64,000 nucleotides of DNA from contig NZ_AZCX01000001.1 of assembly GCF_001433995.1 (NCBI RefSeq), forward strand, positions 422,002 to 486,001, given 5' to 3'. The position numbers and the translations under genes were made by a program. Shown here piece after piece: positions 18,535 through 29,173 of the stretch. Position 1 is the first letter of the stretch; every line of letters begins with the position of its first letter. Origin of the DNA: Secundilactobacillus kimchicus JCM 15530. GTDB lineage: Bacteria > Bacillota > Bacilli > Lactobacillales > Lactobacillaceae. A model generated the notes under the pieces. It did not search any database and was not told the origin of the DNA. It worked only from the letters and a program-made list of their open reading frames with translations.

Positions 18535-19437
18535 TTATTTCGACCCTAAATTAACAGCGGCCGCCACATGCCCATCGGACTGGTCCAAAAGCGCTTTTGC
18601 CTCTGCAATCGTCCCCTTCGTCTCAATCAACACAATGGCGAGTGGCACGTTGTTATTAGCACGTTCTAGCGCTCGCTCTGCAGCTAACTCGGACGTTTGA
18701 GTAGCGGCCGCGATGATCCGCTTTGCTCGTCGCAGCGTTTTCTCGTTAGTTGGCACGACACTGATCATCAGGTTTTGGTAAATTTTGCCAGACCGAATCA
18801 TGATTCCGCTTGACAGCATGTTCAACACCATCTTTTGAGCGGTACCCGCCTTCATTAAGGTTGCCCCAGTCACGACTTCCGGCCCAACAATTGGCGAAAT
18901 TGTCACGTCCGCATTTTGTTCCAATGGACTGTCATTGACACAGGTAACCGCAATGCTTAATGCGCCAACCTGATGGCTGTAGCCTAAGGCAGCCACCGTG
19001 TACGGCGTCGCGCCACTGGCTGCGATGCCGATCACAATATCCTGTTGCGTCAACGCCACTTTTTTCAGGTCGTTAACAGCTAAATCAGCGGAATCTTCAA
19101 CGCCTTCAAGCGTGTGAAACATAGCCTCCGGACCTCCCGCAATAATGCCAAACGTTTGCGATTCTTCCAGACCGTACGTTGGCCGGAGTTCAGTAGCATC
19201 CAACACGCCTAACCGGCCCGATGTCCCAGCGCCAATGTAGATTAACCGGCCGCCAGAATCAAATCGGCGAGTTGCCAAATCAATTGCCTTTGCAATTTGA
19301 GGCAGTTCCTTTTGAATGGCCCGGCCGACCCGCTGGTCTTCACGGTTAATAATATCAACCATTTCCTGCGTTTCTACCCGATCGATATGGGTGGAATGGC
19401 GGTTGCGTTGTTCCGTCAGCAAATCTTCAAAATTCAT
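18535..19437 (-). CDS. murQ: N-acetylmuramic acid 6-phosphate etherase
   Basis: 300 aa. Splits the lactyl ether of MurNAc-6-P to GlcNAc-6-P and D-lactate, salvaging wall sugar. The SIS fold shows GAGTSGRLGVLDA near residue 70 and the ATELRPTYG segment; length is standard. The ATG at 19437 follows GGAGGG. No MurNAc transporter or MurR is adjacent. The upstream promoter carries a perfect cre site, so glucose repression is likely. Works with the muropeptide operon at 8.6-11.3 kb in wall recycling, in the same direction but unlinked. Confidence 0.95.
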   Translation of the reverse strand: MNFEDLLTEQRNRHSTHIDRVETQEMVDIINREDQRVGRAIQKELPQIAKAIDLATRRFDSGGRLIYIGAGTSGRLGVLDATELRPTYGLEESQTFGIIAGGPEAMFHTLEGVEDSADLAVNDLKKVALTQQDIVIGIAASGATPYTVAALGYSHQVGALSIAVTCVNDSPLEQNADVTISPIVGPEVVTGATLMKAGTAQKMVLNMLSSGIMIRSGKIYQNLMISVVPTNEKTLRRAKRIIAAATQTSELAAERALERANNNVPLAIVLIETKGTIAEAKALLDQSDGHVAAAVNLGSK

Positions 19438-19493
19438 GGGTCACCCTCCAATTAAATCGCTTAACGACTAGCCAAAGGTTGATAGTTATCCTA

Positions 19494-19549
19494 TGGTATC
19501 GCTTTCATTTCTCCTATACAGGTATATCATGTTTCACTTCGGATTTCAA
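19494..19549 (-). promoter_or_regulatory. murQ promoter with cre site
   Basis: Minus strand: TTGAAA (19544-19549), 17 bp, TATACC (19521-19526). TGGTATCGCTTTCAT at 19494-19508 matches the cre consensus, read on the opposite strand, at every position and lies a few bases after the expected start point. The gene starts 57 bp further on. CcpA control is inferred from the site. Confidence 0.7.
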
Positions 19550-19580
19550 TTTAAAGGTGAAATTCTTCCTCGTTTTCAGT

Positions 19581-19616
19581 AAAAAATAAGAAAAGGGCCC
19601 CTAAATTCGGGGCCCT
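19581..19616 (-). terminator. Terminator after prs
   Basis: AGGGCCCC (19594-19601) and GGGGCCCT (19609-19616), a GC-rich 8-bp stem with a 7-nt loop, followed on the minus strand by a U-rich tail. Confidence 0.88.
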
Positions 19617-19621
19617 CTACC

Positions 19622-20608
19622 TTACTTTTCAATATTTTCTTGTTCTTCTTTTCGGAAGAGTTTCCCAACACTTCGTTTACTATAAATTCGACGAATTGCA
19701 CGACCCATCAAATCCCCAACAGAAATCAATTCGATCTTATCAAATTGCTTTTCTTCTGGAATCTGAATTGAATCCGTCACAATCACCTTTTTAAGTGGCG
19801 AATCAACCATGTGCTTCACCGCATTCTGACTGAAAACCGGGTGCGTCGCTGCCGCATAAATGTCGTTAGCCCCCGCGTTTTTCAACGTCTGCGCGGAAAT
19901 TGAAATCCGTTCAGCGGTATCGATAATGTCGTCAACCAAAATGGCATTCATGCCCTTAACTGAACCAATCACCGCATCCCCTGAAGTCGTCGATTCGTCC
20001 GGCGTCCGATTGTCAATAATAGCAATTGGTGTCTTCAACAGTTCAGCCATCCGGCGAGCCCGTGACACTCCGGCATGGTCGGGAGACACCACAACTAAAT
20101 TATCGGCCAAATTATGATCAATAAAGTATCCCGCTAATAGCGGTGCAGCCTCTAAGTGATCCATCGGAATATCAAAAAAACCTTGCAGTTGGGCTGCATG
20201 AAGGTCCAGCGTGACCACCCGGGTCACCCCGTCGTCTTCAAGAAGCGATGCGATTAACTTGGCAGTTATCGGCTCCCGAGAGCGGGCTTTCCGGTCGGCA
20301 CGGGAATACCCGTAATACGGAATCACCACTGTAATGGCGTGAGCACTGGCCCGACGTGCTGCATCGACCATGATTAATAATTCCATCAAGTTGGTATTAA
20401 CCGGATCTGAAACTGACTGAATAATATAAACTTCAGCCCCACGAATACTTTCGGTAATTGTGATGGCGATTTCACCATCACTAAAATGCTTCACACTAGC
20501 TTGACTTAACTCAACACCTGCTGACGCCGCAATTTTTTCAGCCAGCGGCCGGTTGGAACTCAACGCAAACAACTTTAATGGTCGCTTATTTTGCTCTTCA
20601 ATCGCCAT
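19622..20608 (-). CDS. prs: Ribose-phosphate pyrophosphokinase
   Basis: 328 aa. Makes PRPP from ribose 5-phosphate and ATP for purine, pyrimidine, His and NAD synthesis. The pyrophosphate region [18 protein letters not shown] and the PRPP-binding [13 protein letters not shown] motif are intact. The start is the ATG at 20608 with GGAGG 6 nt upstream. Transcribed alone after recD2 and closed by a GC-rich terminator. The divergent N-terminus ([10 protein letters not shown]) suggests a second-type Lactobacillaceae paralogue; another prs may exist in the genome. Confidence 0.93.
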   Translation of the reverse strand: MAIEEQNKRPLKLFALSSNRPLAEKIAASAGVELSQASVKHFSDGEIAITITESIRGAEVYIIQSVSDPVNTNLMELLIMVDAARRASAHAITVVIPYYGYSRADRKARSREPITAKLIASLLEDDGVTRVVTLDLHAAQLQGFFDIPMDHLEAAPLLAGYFIDHNLADNLVVVSPDHAGVSRARRMAELLKTPIAIIDNRTPDESTTSGDAVIGSVKGMNAILVDDIIDTAERISISAQTLKNAGANDIYAAATHPVFSQNAVKHMVDSPLKKVIVTDSIQIPEEKQFDKIELISVGDLMGRAIRRIYSKRSVGKLFRKEEQENIEK

Positions 20609-20668
20609 CGTATACCTCCACGTAATCTCAATAACAATATTATCGCAACTTTTCAACGTCGGCGCAAG

Positions 20669-23188
20669 CTATTCTCGACTTGGCATGAACGATTTTGGCG
20701 TGATGCCCTGCATCCCAATCATTGGATCAATCTTACCGCTTGCTAGCAGGGTTGGGGTCAGTGGTCCCGTGGCTTGCGATGATTCGGGCGAATTCTCAAC
20801 TGAAAGGGGTTCTGTTCCAACTGGTTCGGTCGCCCCTGAACCGACGTTTGCTGGTGCTTCTTTAGAAACCTGATCAGCCGTTGTCACTGGTTCAACGCTT
20901 TCTGAAATCGTCTTTGTCATGCGCTCTTTCAAAACTGTTAATCGATTAACCGACTCGTTTTCAACACTTCGTTGAAAGGCTTGACTATCCCCTAACATAA
21001 TCAAGGTCTTCTTGGCACGCGTGACCGCTGTGTAGAGTAAATTTCGTTGCAGCATCCGCGCGTACTGCATCACCATTGGTAAAATCACCATTTTGAACTG
21101 ACTTCCCTGAGCCTTGTGGATCGTCGTACAATACGCCAACGTTAAACGTGACCAATCGTTACGGCCGTATGTCACTTCGTTTTGATCAAAGGCAATTGTG
21201 AGCTTATCTGCGCGATCAGTGTTGCCCTTGTCCTTAGCGTAGGCAATCCCGGTAATCCGGCCAATATCACCATTGAACACGTTGTTTTCGGGACTGTTCA
21301 CAAGATGCAGAACCTTGTCTCCAATCCGAAAAGTCTCGCCACGAAACTCGACTTCTTTTTTGTGGCTTTCCGTTTTAGGATTCATAATATCTTGAATGAT
21401 GGTATTTAGGTTCGTCACCCCTGCTGGTCCCCGGTACATCGGGGCTAACACCTGAATGTCGTCAGCAGTGAACCCCTTGGCCATTGCGCGCGAAATAATT
21501 TGCTCAACCACAGATGGCATCTGATAAGCTTGGCAGGCAATAAATGAGCGATCGGTCTGATTCTTTTCAAAATCTGCTGGTAACCGTCCATTCTTAATCT
21601 CATGAGCCAACGGAATGATTGATGACGCCCCACTTTGACGGTAAATCGTATCCAGTTCAATTGCCGGAACACGGTGACTGGCAAGGAGATCAAAAAAGAC
21701 CTGACCAGGGCCAACAGACGGCAACTGGTCTTTATCCCCGACAAGAATCACCCGCATCCCGTCCGGAATAGCACGTAGGAGCGTTTTAAACAAGTAGACA
21801 TCGACCATCGACATCTCATCGATAATTAAAATGGCCCCTTCCAAATCCTTGGCTGCATTCACATCAGTCGTTGACTCGCGGCCGGTCAAACCTAAAAGCC
21901 GGTGAATTGTACTTGCTGGTAATCCGGTTGTTTCACTCATCCGTTTCGCTGCACGTCCGGTAGGGGCCGCTAATAAGATGGGAAATGGTTTGTCCTTGTA
22001 CTGGTTAATGTCTAGCGAAATCTCATGCAACCGGGCATAAAGGTTCACAATCCCATTGATAATCGTCGTTTTACCAGTCCCTGGCCCACCCGTTAGGAGA
22101 AACAGTGGGGACTGAATGGCCGCCTTAATTGCGTCATTTTGAGAATCATCGTATGTGATTCCCTGATGCTTTTCCACCACTCGAAGCTGCTTTTGAATGG
22201 CCTCATCGTTGAAGTCATCCGTAAAATCAGCGTGCAGGAGCCGGTTTAAGTGCTCCGCAATTTGCCATTCCGTATCAAACAAACTCTTCAGAAAAATTCG
22301 GTCATCTTCGCCAACGACTTTTTGTTGGCGGCCTAATTCTAATAATTCGTCAGCAATTAACTGCGGTGCAACTTCCTGTTGACGACTTTCTTGAAGTAAG
22401 CTGATTGTCCGGGTCAGGAGCGGCCGAGCGGTTGTATAAGTGTTTCCCTCCGCCATGGCCAATTCGTTAAGCGCCTGTAAAATCCCGGCTTGGATCCGCT
22501 TGGGTGAATCGAATTCGATACCCAGCTGAGCAGCAATTTGATCAGCCCGCTTAAAACTCACTCCACTAATATCTTCTACAAGTTGATATGGGTTCTCCTG
22601 AATGACGGAAAGCGTTTTTTCTTTATATTTTTCAAATATGGCACTGGCCAACTGGCTACCAAAACCGTAACCATTTAGCCCAATAATAATTTGTTCAACC
22701 CCGTTATTTGCCGCAAGGGTCGTCACTAAGGTGTCCTTGACTTTAGCGGATAGGCCTAGTGGGTTAAGAACCGCTGGGTTGGCATTAATTTTATCAATCG
22801 TGGTTGTTCCAAGCGCTTCTACAACCCGTTCAGCTGTTTTTTGACCAATTCCCGGAAATTCGTCAGAGGATAAGTAACTAATCAAGCCGGATTTCGAAGT
22901 CGGCGTCTCGTTTTGATAGTTTGTGGCCTGAAACTGTTGCCCATATTTGGGATGTTCCACCAACCGACCGAAAAACCGGTATGCAGCTTCGTCGGCAATA
23001 TCGGCAAAGCTACCAGTCACAACAATTTCTGGCTCCTGCCATTCAAGATTTGTTTCGGTCACAGACACCAATAGTACCTTATAAAAGCTATCGGGACTTT
23101 CAAAAAAAGTGGTTGCAACCTTGCCAACCACGTATGGCTGACTGGTTTCATCGGTGGATTCAAATAAGCTGATACTGTCAGTTGCCAT
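20669..23188 (-). CDS. recD2: RecD2-type DNA helicase
   Basis: 839 aa. 5'-3' superfamily 1B helicase not attached to RecBC, implicated in replication-fork and repair work. N-terminal OB-like region and helix-hairpin-helix (FPGIGQKTAERVVEALG, ~111-127), Walker A GGPGTGKT at 367-374, Walker B IDEMS, IYRQ motif, and the C-terminal TIHKAQGSQF and YTAVTRAKK motifs. The last ~80 residues are a disordered Glu/Ser/Pro-rich tail. The ATG at 23188 follows AAGGGGG. First helicase gene after the TPR gene, 14 bp downstream, likely one operon. Confidence 0.93.
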   Translation of the reverse strand: MATDSISLFESTDETSQPYVVGKVATTFFESPDSFYKVLLVSVTETNLEWQEPEIVVTGSFADIADEAAYRFFGRLVEHPKYGQQFQATNYQNETPTSKSGLISYLSSDEFPGIGQKTAERVVEALGTTTIDKINANPAVLNPLGLSAKVKDTLVTTLAANNGVEQIIIGLNGYGFGSQLASAIFEKYKEKTLSVIQENPYQLVEDISGVSFKRADQIAAQLGIEFDSPKRIQAGILQALNELAMAEGNTYTTARPLLTRTISLLQESRQQEVAPQLIADELLELGRQQKVVGEDDRIFLKSLFDTEWQIAEHLNRLLHADFTDDFNDEAIQKQLRVVEKHQGITYDDSQNDAIKAAIQSPLFLLTGGPGTGKTTIINGIVNLYARLHEISLDINQYKDKPFPILLAAPTGRAAKRMSETTGLPASTIHRLLGLTGRESTTDVNAAKDLEGAILIIDEMSMVDVYLFKTLLRAIPDGMRVILVGDKDQLPSVGPGQVFFDLLASHRVPAIELDTIYRQSGASSIIPLAHEIKNGRLPADFEKNQTDRSFIACQAYQMPSVVEQIISRAMAKGFTADDIQVLAPMYRGPAGVTNLNTIIQDIMNPKTESHKKEVEFRGETFRIGDKVLHLVNSPENNVFNGDIGRITGIAYAKDKGNTDRADKLTIAFDQNEVTYGRNDWSRLTLAYCTTIHKAQGSQFKMVILPMVMQYARMLQRNLLYTAVTRAKKTLIMLGDSQAFQRSVENESVNRLTVLKERMTKTISESVEPVTTADQVSKEAPANVGSGATEPVGTEPLSVENSPESSQATGPLTPTLLASGKIDPMIGMQGITPKSFMPSRE

Positions 23189-23202
23189 GCCGTGGCCCCC
23201 TT

Positions 23203-23886
23203 CTAATTGTCGGTACTTTCCTTTTGACGCTGATTTAATGCACCCTGAATATCAGCTAATCGCTGTTGGCCCTTCTCGTAATAGGCCGCGTCCAGTTGTT
23301 TAGCTTGCTCAAAATAGCGAGTTGCATCCTGCTCAAGAATGATCGCCGTAATACCACGGTCAAACTGAGCACGCCCATTCCGTGGTTGACTCGCTAGGAC
23401 ACGATCAAAATAATCAGCAGCTTCTTTAAAGTGGCCTAACGCCAAAAAGTTATCCGCAATCAGTTGGTTAACTGCGGGATCCTGCTGACTATGTTCGCCA
23501 GCTGTCAGCGCAAAAGCCAAGGCTAATTTGTGATTGCCCGTTCCCATATAGCTCTGAGCTACCATTAAATACGCATCTTTTTGAAGTTTTTGATCCTTGA
23601 CTTTGCCATACTGCTCAATGGCTTTTTGGTATTCTCCCGCTGCGTAGTACACGTTACCTAATCCGTAAGTTAAGGTGTCCGTTGTTTTCCGCCCACGATC
23701 ACCAAATAAGCCAAGCGCTTTTATCAGCAATTCTTCAGCCTGCGTATAGCTTTTTAACTCAATCAGTAGTGCTGATAAATCATAGTAAGTGTGGTAGTTA
23801 TTAGGATCATCATCGATTTCTTGAATGAGTCGGTGTAACAACACCTCTGCCTGTTGTTGCTTATCGTTTTCTTCTTGTTCACTCAT
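23203..23886 (-). CDS. Tetratricopeptide repeat protein
   Basis: 227 aa. Helical protein with four or five TPR units (for example DPNNYHTYYDLSALLIEL, then DTLTYGLGNVYYAAGEYQKA), a scaffold fold for protein binding; no catalytic motif. Acidic, cytoplasmic. The start is the ATG at 23886 behind GGAGAAA. It lies between a histidine phosphatase gene (17 bp upstream) and recD2 (14 bp downstream), an arrangement I associate with lactobacilli, but the partner is unknown. Confidence 0.82.
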   Translation of the reverse strand: MSEQEENDKQQQAEVLLHRLIQEIDDDPNNYHTYYDLSALLIELKSYTQAEELLIKALGLFGDRGRKTTDTLTYGLGNVYYAAGEYQKAIEQYGKVKDQKLQKDAYLMVAQSYMGTGNHKLALAFALTAGEHSQQDPAVNQLIADNFLALGHFKEAADYFDRVLASQPRNGRAQFDRGITAIILEQDATRYFEQAKQLDAAYYEKGQQRLADIQGALNQRQKESTDN

Positions 23887-23903
23887 GGCGTTTCTCCAAT
23901 CCG

Positions 23904-24569
23904 TTAGATCGTATCTGTCTGGTCCCTTGGACCGGTCAGATAACTCGTATTGTTCCAATCAATTAGCCGAAATGACTGCCCTGCATCAAGCGTTTCAAGG
24001 ACTGTGGTCGACGTGTTACTCAAACCACCGCGATCCCGGAGATGGGCAAGTGGGATTCCTAATAGTGCATTAATTTCAGCGTTTAGAGCTGCCCCGTGAC
24101 TGACCACCAAGACGTTGTCGTGGGGAGCTGAAAATGATTGAACAATCGTCTGGATAGCCGGTGTCATTCGCTTGATCAACTCAGGAAAACTTTCCCCACC
24201 AATAACGCCGGGCTCATATTGGTCAGGAGCGTTTCGAAACGCATTAAACTGCGCTGGAAATTGGCGTTTCGCTTCTGAAAAAGTCATACCCTCAAGTTGA
24301 CCAAGGTGAAACTCCTCAAGTTGACTCAGGAGCGTCAGCCCAGGCATTGGATTTTGATCAAAACGGCGCATCACACCAAGTGCTGTGTCAAATGCTCGTT
24401 TAATTGGGCTTGAAAAAACGTGCCTAAAAGGAACCTGGTCCAAGTAGGCGGCTGCCTGCTCAATCTCATCATAACTCGTCGCAAGCAACGGTGAATCACC
24501 GCCAGCCCCTTGATAGCGGGATTCTAAATTCCATTTTGTTTTACCGTGTCTCAAAAAATAAAGTCTCAC
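23904..24569 (-). CDS. Histidine phosphatase (phosphoglycerate mutase-like)
   Basis: 221 aa. Branch 1 of the histidine phosphatase superfamily: catalytic His in LRHGKT (residues 6-11), FSSPIKRA with the second-shell Arg, acid residue in LEEFHLGQLEG, and VVSHGAAL with the second His. The RHGK variant replaces the commoner RHGE/Q. Substrate unknown: sugar phosphates, nucleotides or protein. GTG start at 24569 behind AGAGGAA. Heads a three-gene unit with the TPR protein and recD2. Confidence 0.85.
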   Translation of the reverse strand: MRLYFLRHGKTKWNLESRYQGAGGDSPLLATSYDEIEQAAAYLDQVPFRHVFSSPIKRAFDTALGVMRRFDQNPMPGLTLLSQLEEFHLGQLEGMTFSEAKRQFPAQFNAFRNAPDQYEPGVIGGESFPELIKRMTPAIQTIVQSFSAPHDNVLVVSHGAALNAEINALLGIPLAHLRDRGGLSNTSTTVLETLDAGQSFRLIDWNNTSYLTGPRDQTDTI

Positions 24570-24706
24570 TGTTTTTCCTCTTTATTCCTACCAGTATTTG
24601 AATGATAAAGTCAAAATATCCCGTTCCATTATGCCAGTTTTACCGCGATTTAGCAAAGCCTGCACCAGCGGTTTTCGAAGTCACACTAGTCATGATCAAA
24701 CGAAAA

Positions 24707-24733
24707 AGCCAGGGTCGCTAATGCGCCCTGGCT
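24707..24733 (-). terminator. Terminator after mnmA
   Basis: AGCCAGGG (24707-24714) pairs with CCCTGGCT (24726-24733), with UUUUU after it on the minus strand. A second inverted repeat, AGCATTGG/CCAATGCT, stands just before it (24733-24757) and may add to it. Confidence 0.85.
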
Positions 24734-24762
24734 AGCATTGGCATCACACCAATGCTTAACTA

Positions 24763-25959
<1,197 letters not shown>

Positions 25960-26000
25960 TCAGTTTACAAGGAAATGTCAACAAATGCAACTATGTCGCG

Positions 26001-26348
26001 TTAGTCTGCGACAGGCATTAAAATATCGCGCTCAATCATGGCATTCATATTGTAACGAAACTGCTCTACCATGCCTTTGGATTCTGGCAACTCAAAAATG
26101 TTAACTTCGTGAAGGCCGTTTGACGTCAGTGCTTTCATCCAAAATCCCGTTAAATCAGCATCTACTGTTATTTTTAACGTCACTTTAGGATTGTATGGTG
26201 AGTCCGGATCTAGGCCCCGTTCCAAAACAAAGTTCCCCCGCTTTGTTTCGTTAAACCCAACATCCTTTAACGCAAATTTTTTAGCGGCTGGACTTAACGT
26301 GTAAGTCACCGTGTCTCCCTTTAGTGTCGTTTCTTTGCTGTACGCCAT
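26001..26348 (-). CDS. DUF1831-family protein
   Basis: 115 aa. Belongs to the small DUF1831 family known in Lactobacillaceae and linked to cysteine desulfurase genes. The fold is unknown to me from sequence alone: mostly beta, no Cys, no signal peptide. It overlaps the iscS stop by one base (TAATG), so it is translated with iscS. A role in sulfur transfer is suggested only by position between iscS and mnmA. Confidence 0.82.
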   Translation of the reverse strand: MAYSKETTLKGDTVTYTLSPAAKKFALKDVGFNETKRGNFVLERGLDPDSPYNPKVTLKITVDADLTGFWMKALTSNGLHEVNIFELPESKGMVEQFRYNMNAMIERDILMPVAD

Positions 26349-27514
26349 TACTCATGCACCCCTCGTTTTGATTTCAACCGATCGACAATGGCGACCGTTG
26401 ACTCAATGAATTTGGCCACGTCCTCAGTGGTCGTATACCGCCCGAAACTGATCCGGATCGATTCTGAAATTCGTGGACTGTCCGCCCCGTACATTGCGAT
26501 TAGCACGTGGGAAGGTTCAATTGACCCAGCAGTACATGCTGATCCACCAGAAACAGCAATCCCAGCGAGATCCAGGTTCGTTTGCATCACGTAGGTGGAA
26601 ATCCCCTTCAGCCAAATATTTAAAACGTGTTGTAGTTGATCGCTAGCCAGCGACCCATTCACTTCAAAATCAACGTTGGCGTCAGTGAGACCCTTAACAA
26701 TTTGTTGCTTGAACCCCGCGTATTTCTCTTGGCGATGGGCCTTTTCAGTTGGCGTAATTGCCGTCACGGCAGTTGCCATTCCAGCAATTCCCGGAATGTT
26801 TTCGGTCCCGGCACGACGTTTTTCCTCTTGCTCGCCGCCCTTAAGGAAACTCGGGAAGTTTACCCCTTCTCGCCGGTACAAAAAGCCAACCATTTTGGGT
26901 CCGTTAATCTTGTGAGCCGAAGTTGACAACAAGTCAATGTGGTCACGTTTAACGTCAATATCCAACAATCCGTATGCTTGAACCGCATCGGTATGGAACC
27001 AAGCCTGATGGTCAGCCAAAATTGTGCCGATCTCGTGGATCGGCATGGTCGCACCGACCTCATTATTACCGGTCATAATCGTCACTAGGATGGTATCATC
27101 CCGTAACGCGGCCTTAAAATCGGCCAGTGAAATCGTTCCGGTTTCATCAACGGGTAGGTACGTCACTTCGTACCCCTGAGATTCCAAGTAAGCTAAGGGT
27201 TGCAACACCGCTTGGTGCTCAACCGCGGTCGTAATAATATGCTTCCCCAGATTCTGACGAGCGATTGCCGTTTGCATAATTGCCGTGTTATCGCTTTCGG
27301 TCCCACCGCTGGTAAACACAATTTCGTTATCATCAGCGTTGAGACTTTGAGCAATCGTATGGCGACTTTCTTCAAGAATGGTATGGGCAGTACGGCCTAA
27401 TCCATAAAGGGTTGAGGCGTTACCATAAACGTTTTTCAGCTTATCCGTCATTTCGTCGAGGACTTCATCTGAAATAGGTGTCGTTGCCGCATTATCTAGA
27501 TAAATTTCTGACAC
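26348..27514 (-). CDS. iscS: Cysteine desulfurase (IscS/NifS family)
   Basis: 388 aa. PLP enzyme that takes sulfur from cysteine as an enzyme persulfide. The N-terminal IYLDNAATTP, the PLP Lys in STSAHKINGP, and the active-site Cys in GGSACTAGS are present. GTG start at 27514 with GGAGG 7 nt before. In this position (beside mnmA) it most likely feeds tRNA thiolation rather than the SUF Fe-S system. Confidence 0.93.
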   Translation of the reverse strand: MSEIYLDNAATTPISDEVLDEMTDKLKNVYGNASTLYGLGRTAHTILEESRHTIAQSLNADDNEIVFTSGGTESDNTAIMQTAIARQNLGKHIITTAVEHQAVLQPLAYLESQGYEVTYLPVDETGTISLADFKAALRDDTILVTIMTGNNEVGATMPIHEIGTILADHQAWFHTDAVQAYGLLDIDVKRDHIDLLSTSAHKINGPKMVGFLYRREGVNFPSFLKGGEQEEKRRAGTENIPGIAGMATAVTAITPTEKAHRQEKYAGFKQQIVKGLTDANVDFEVNGSLASDQLQHVLNIWLKGISTYVMQTNLDLAGIAVSGGSACTAGSIEPSHVLIAMYGADSPRISESIRISFGRYTTTEDVAKFIESTVAIVDRLKSKRGVHE

Positions 27515-27536
27515 GATTATTCCTCCATTTTACAAG

Positions 27537-28226
27537 TTAAACCGTTTTAAACAACGCCAACAGCATCGCTGCAGAACGTTTACCGGCCTCAATAATAAAG
27601 TCATCAAAGCTAACACCAGCGTTTTCATCACCAACATCTGACATTGCCCGAACAACCACGTATGGCACCCCAAACTGGTGAGCAACCTGACCCACGGCAG
27701 CGCCCTCCATTTCGCTTGAGAGCGCATCGGGAAAGTGTTTTAAAATTTCGGTAATGGCCGTTTTACTGGCAATAAACTGATCCCCTGAGACTATCAGGCC
27801 TGACTTGACCGTTAATCCAGTCTCTTCAGCGGCTGTTTTTAATTTTGCAATCCAACCTGTGTCCGCGTCAAATCGCGCGGGCTGCCCAGGTAACTGCCCG
27901 TACTCGTAGTCAAATGCCCGGGCATCAACATCGTGATACGCGGTTTGCGTTGATAATACCACGTCTCCAACGTGCAGTCCCTTACCAATTCCACCAGCTG
28001 AACCCGAGTTTATCACAACGTTGACATTAAAATTCGTCACCAACAGCGCCGTGGTGAATCCCGCTTGCACTTTACCAATACCCGAACGAACCAAAACAAC
28101 CGATTGGCCGTTAATGTCGCCTTCATAAAAGGTAACTCCTGAAATGTCCGTGGTTGTGCCGTTTGTTAATGCCTGTTTAAGGGTTTCAATTTCCTCATCC
28201 ATAGCACATAAAATTCCAAATTTCAT
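27537..28226 (-). CDS. mtnN: 5'-methylthioadenosine/S-adenosylhomocysteine nucleosidase
   Basis: 229 aa. Hydrolyses MTA and SAH, supporting methyl recycling and the AI-2 pathway. The start MKFGILCAMDEE, the GSAGGIG motif, SEMEGAAV and the catalytic Asp in RAMSDVGDE are the family set. ATG at 28226 after GGGG. Lies 21 bp after a small membrane protein gene, in a unit with the NUDIX gene. Confidence 0.95.
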   Translation of the reverse strand: MKFGILCAMDEEIETLKQALTNGTTTDISGVTFYEGDINGQSVVLVRSGIGKVQAGFTTALLVTNFNVNVVINSGSAGGIGKGLHVGDVVLSTQTAYHDVDARAFDYEYGQLPGQPARFDADTGWIAKLKTAAEETGLTVKSGLIVSGDQFIASKTAITEILKHFPDALSSEMEGAAVGQVAHQFGVPYVVVRAMSDVGDENAGVSFDDFIIEAGKRSAAMLLALFKTV

Positions 28227-28247
28227 TCTTTACCCCGCTTTATAATG

Positions 28248-28559
28248 TTAAAATTCGACAAAAAACAGAACGAGAAAGACCGCGATAATACCTAAACTTA
28301 GCCAAAAAATGGCCCAGTTTAGTCGTCGGCCTAACCGTTGACGCTTTCTTTCTGAGAGTTCCTGTGAGACCTGGTCAGTCTGTTGATTCACCTCGGCATG
28401 GGTTTTAGCATACCGCTGTTCGGCCCGCATTCGTTCTCGATCCCGCTTCTCAAAGGCCTCTTTTTGGGCGCGCTGTTGTTTTCGATAATCACTCCGACTG
28501 AGCTTTTCACCAGCATCGTTTTGAGTATCACGGTCGTTTCGATTGACGATAGTTATCAC
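28248..28559 (-). CDS. Small tail-anchored membrane protein of unknown function
   Basis: 103 aa. Residues 1-80 are very charged and probably coiled-coil (many Arg, Glu, Gln, Lys); residues ~83-101 form one hydrophobic helix next to the C-terminus (WAIFWLSLGIIAVFLVLFF). The layout is that of a tail-anchored protein with its body in the cytoplasm. GTG start overlapping the NUDIX stop by 4 bp, so translation is coupled. Similar small genes sit between nudF and mtnN in lactobacilli; function unknown. Confidence 0.72.
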   Translation of the reverse strand: MITIVNRNDRDTQNDAGEKLSRSDYRKQQRAQKEAFEKRDRERMRAEQRYAKTHAEVNQQTDQVSQELSERKRQRLGRRLNWAIFWLSLGIIAVFLVLFFVEF

Positions 28560-29110
28560 CTACCTTGGTGTTGCATCAATTCAAAGTACCATACCGCCAT
28601 CACCGTTTTAGCATCCTGAATCTGCCCGGTTGCCATCAGTTTCTTTAATTCTGGTAGGCGGTACTTAACAATTTCCAAGTTCTCACCGGCGTCTCTTGGC
28701 AGTTCATCGGCCACTGGCTGAAGGTCCGTGGCTAAGTATAGTGTCATATACTCGTCCGAAAATCCCACTGAGGAATAAAAACCAGTAATTTTTTCTAAAT
28801 GACCCGCATGCAACCTAATTTCTTCGTTTAATTCACGATTAGCCGCATGTTCGGTGTTGGTCGAATCGCGGTCGTCTAACTTACCTGCCGGAATCTCGAG
28901 TGTGGGCTGGCCAATCGGGGCCCGCCATTGCTTAACCAAAATCAGTCGCTCATCGTCCGTGATCGCAATCACGCCAACTGCCCCACTATGCCGGACAATT
29001 TCACGATGCGCAGTTTCACCATTTGGCAAGCGAACCGTCTGCCGCTCAAGGTCAATAATCGCGCCATGATACAGCTGTTTTTTCTCGACCACTTCTTCTT
29101 TAAGATTCAC
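28556..29110 (-). CDS. nudF: NUDIX hydrolase, ADP-ribose pyrophosphatase
   Basis: 184 aa. Splits ADP-ribose to AMP and ribose 5-phosphate. The EIPAGKLDDRD entry, the RELNEEIRL box and overall length fit the NudF group. The box is unusual: the spacing from GKLDDRD to REL is two residues longer than GX5EX7REU, and the usual EExG is EEIR. GTG start at 29110 preceded by AAGGTGGTG. First gene of nudF-unknown-mtnN. Confidence 0.88.
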   Translation of the reverse strand: MNLKEEVVEKKQLYHGAIIDLERQTVRLPNGETAHREIVRHSGAVGVIAITDDERLILVKQWRAPIGQPTLEIPAGKLDDRDSTNTEHAANRELNEEIRLHAGHLEKITGFYSSVGFSDEYMTLYLATDLQPVADELPRDAGENLEIVKYRLPELKKLMATGQIQDAKTVMAVWYFELMQHQGR

Positions 29111-29173
29111 CTGCTCACCACCTTAATTAATATGTTCATTTTAACAGTTTCGATATGGTTTGCAATTTTTGGG

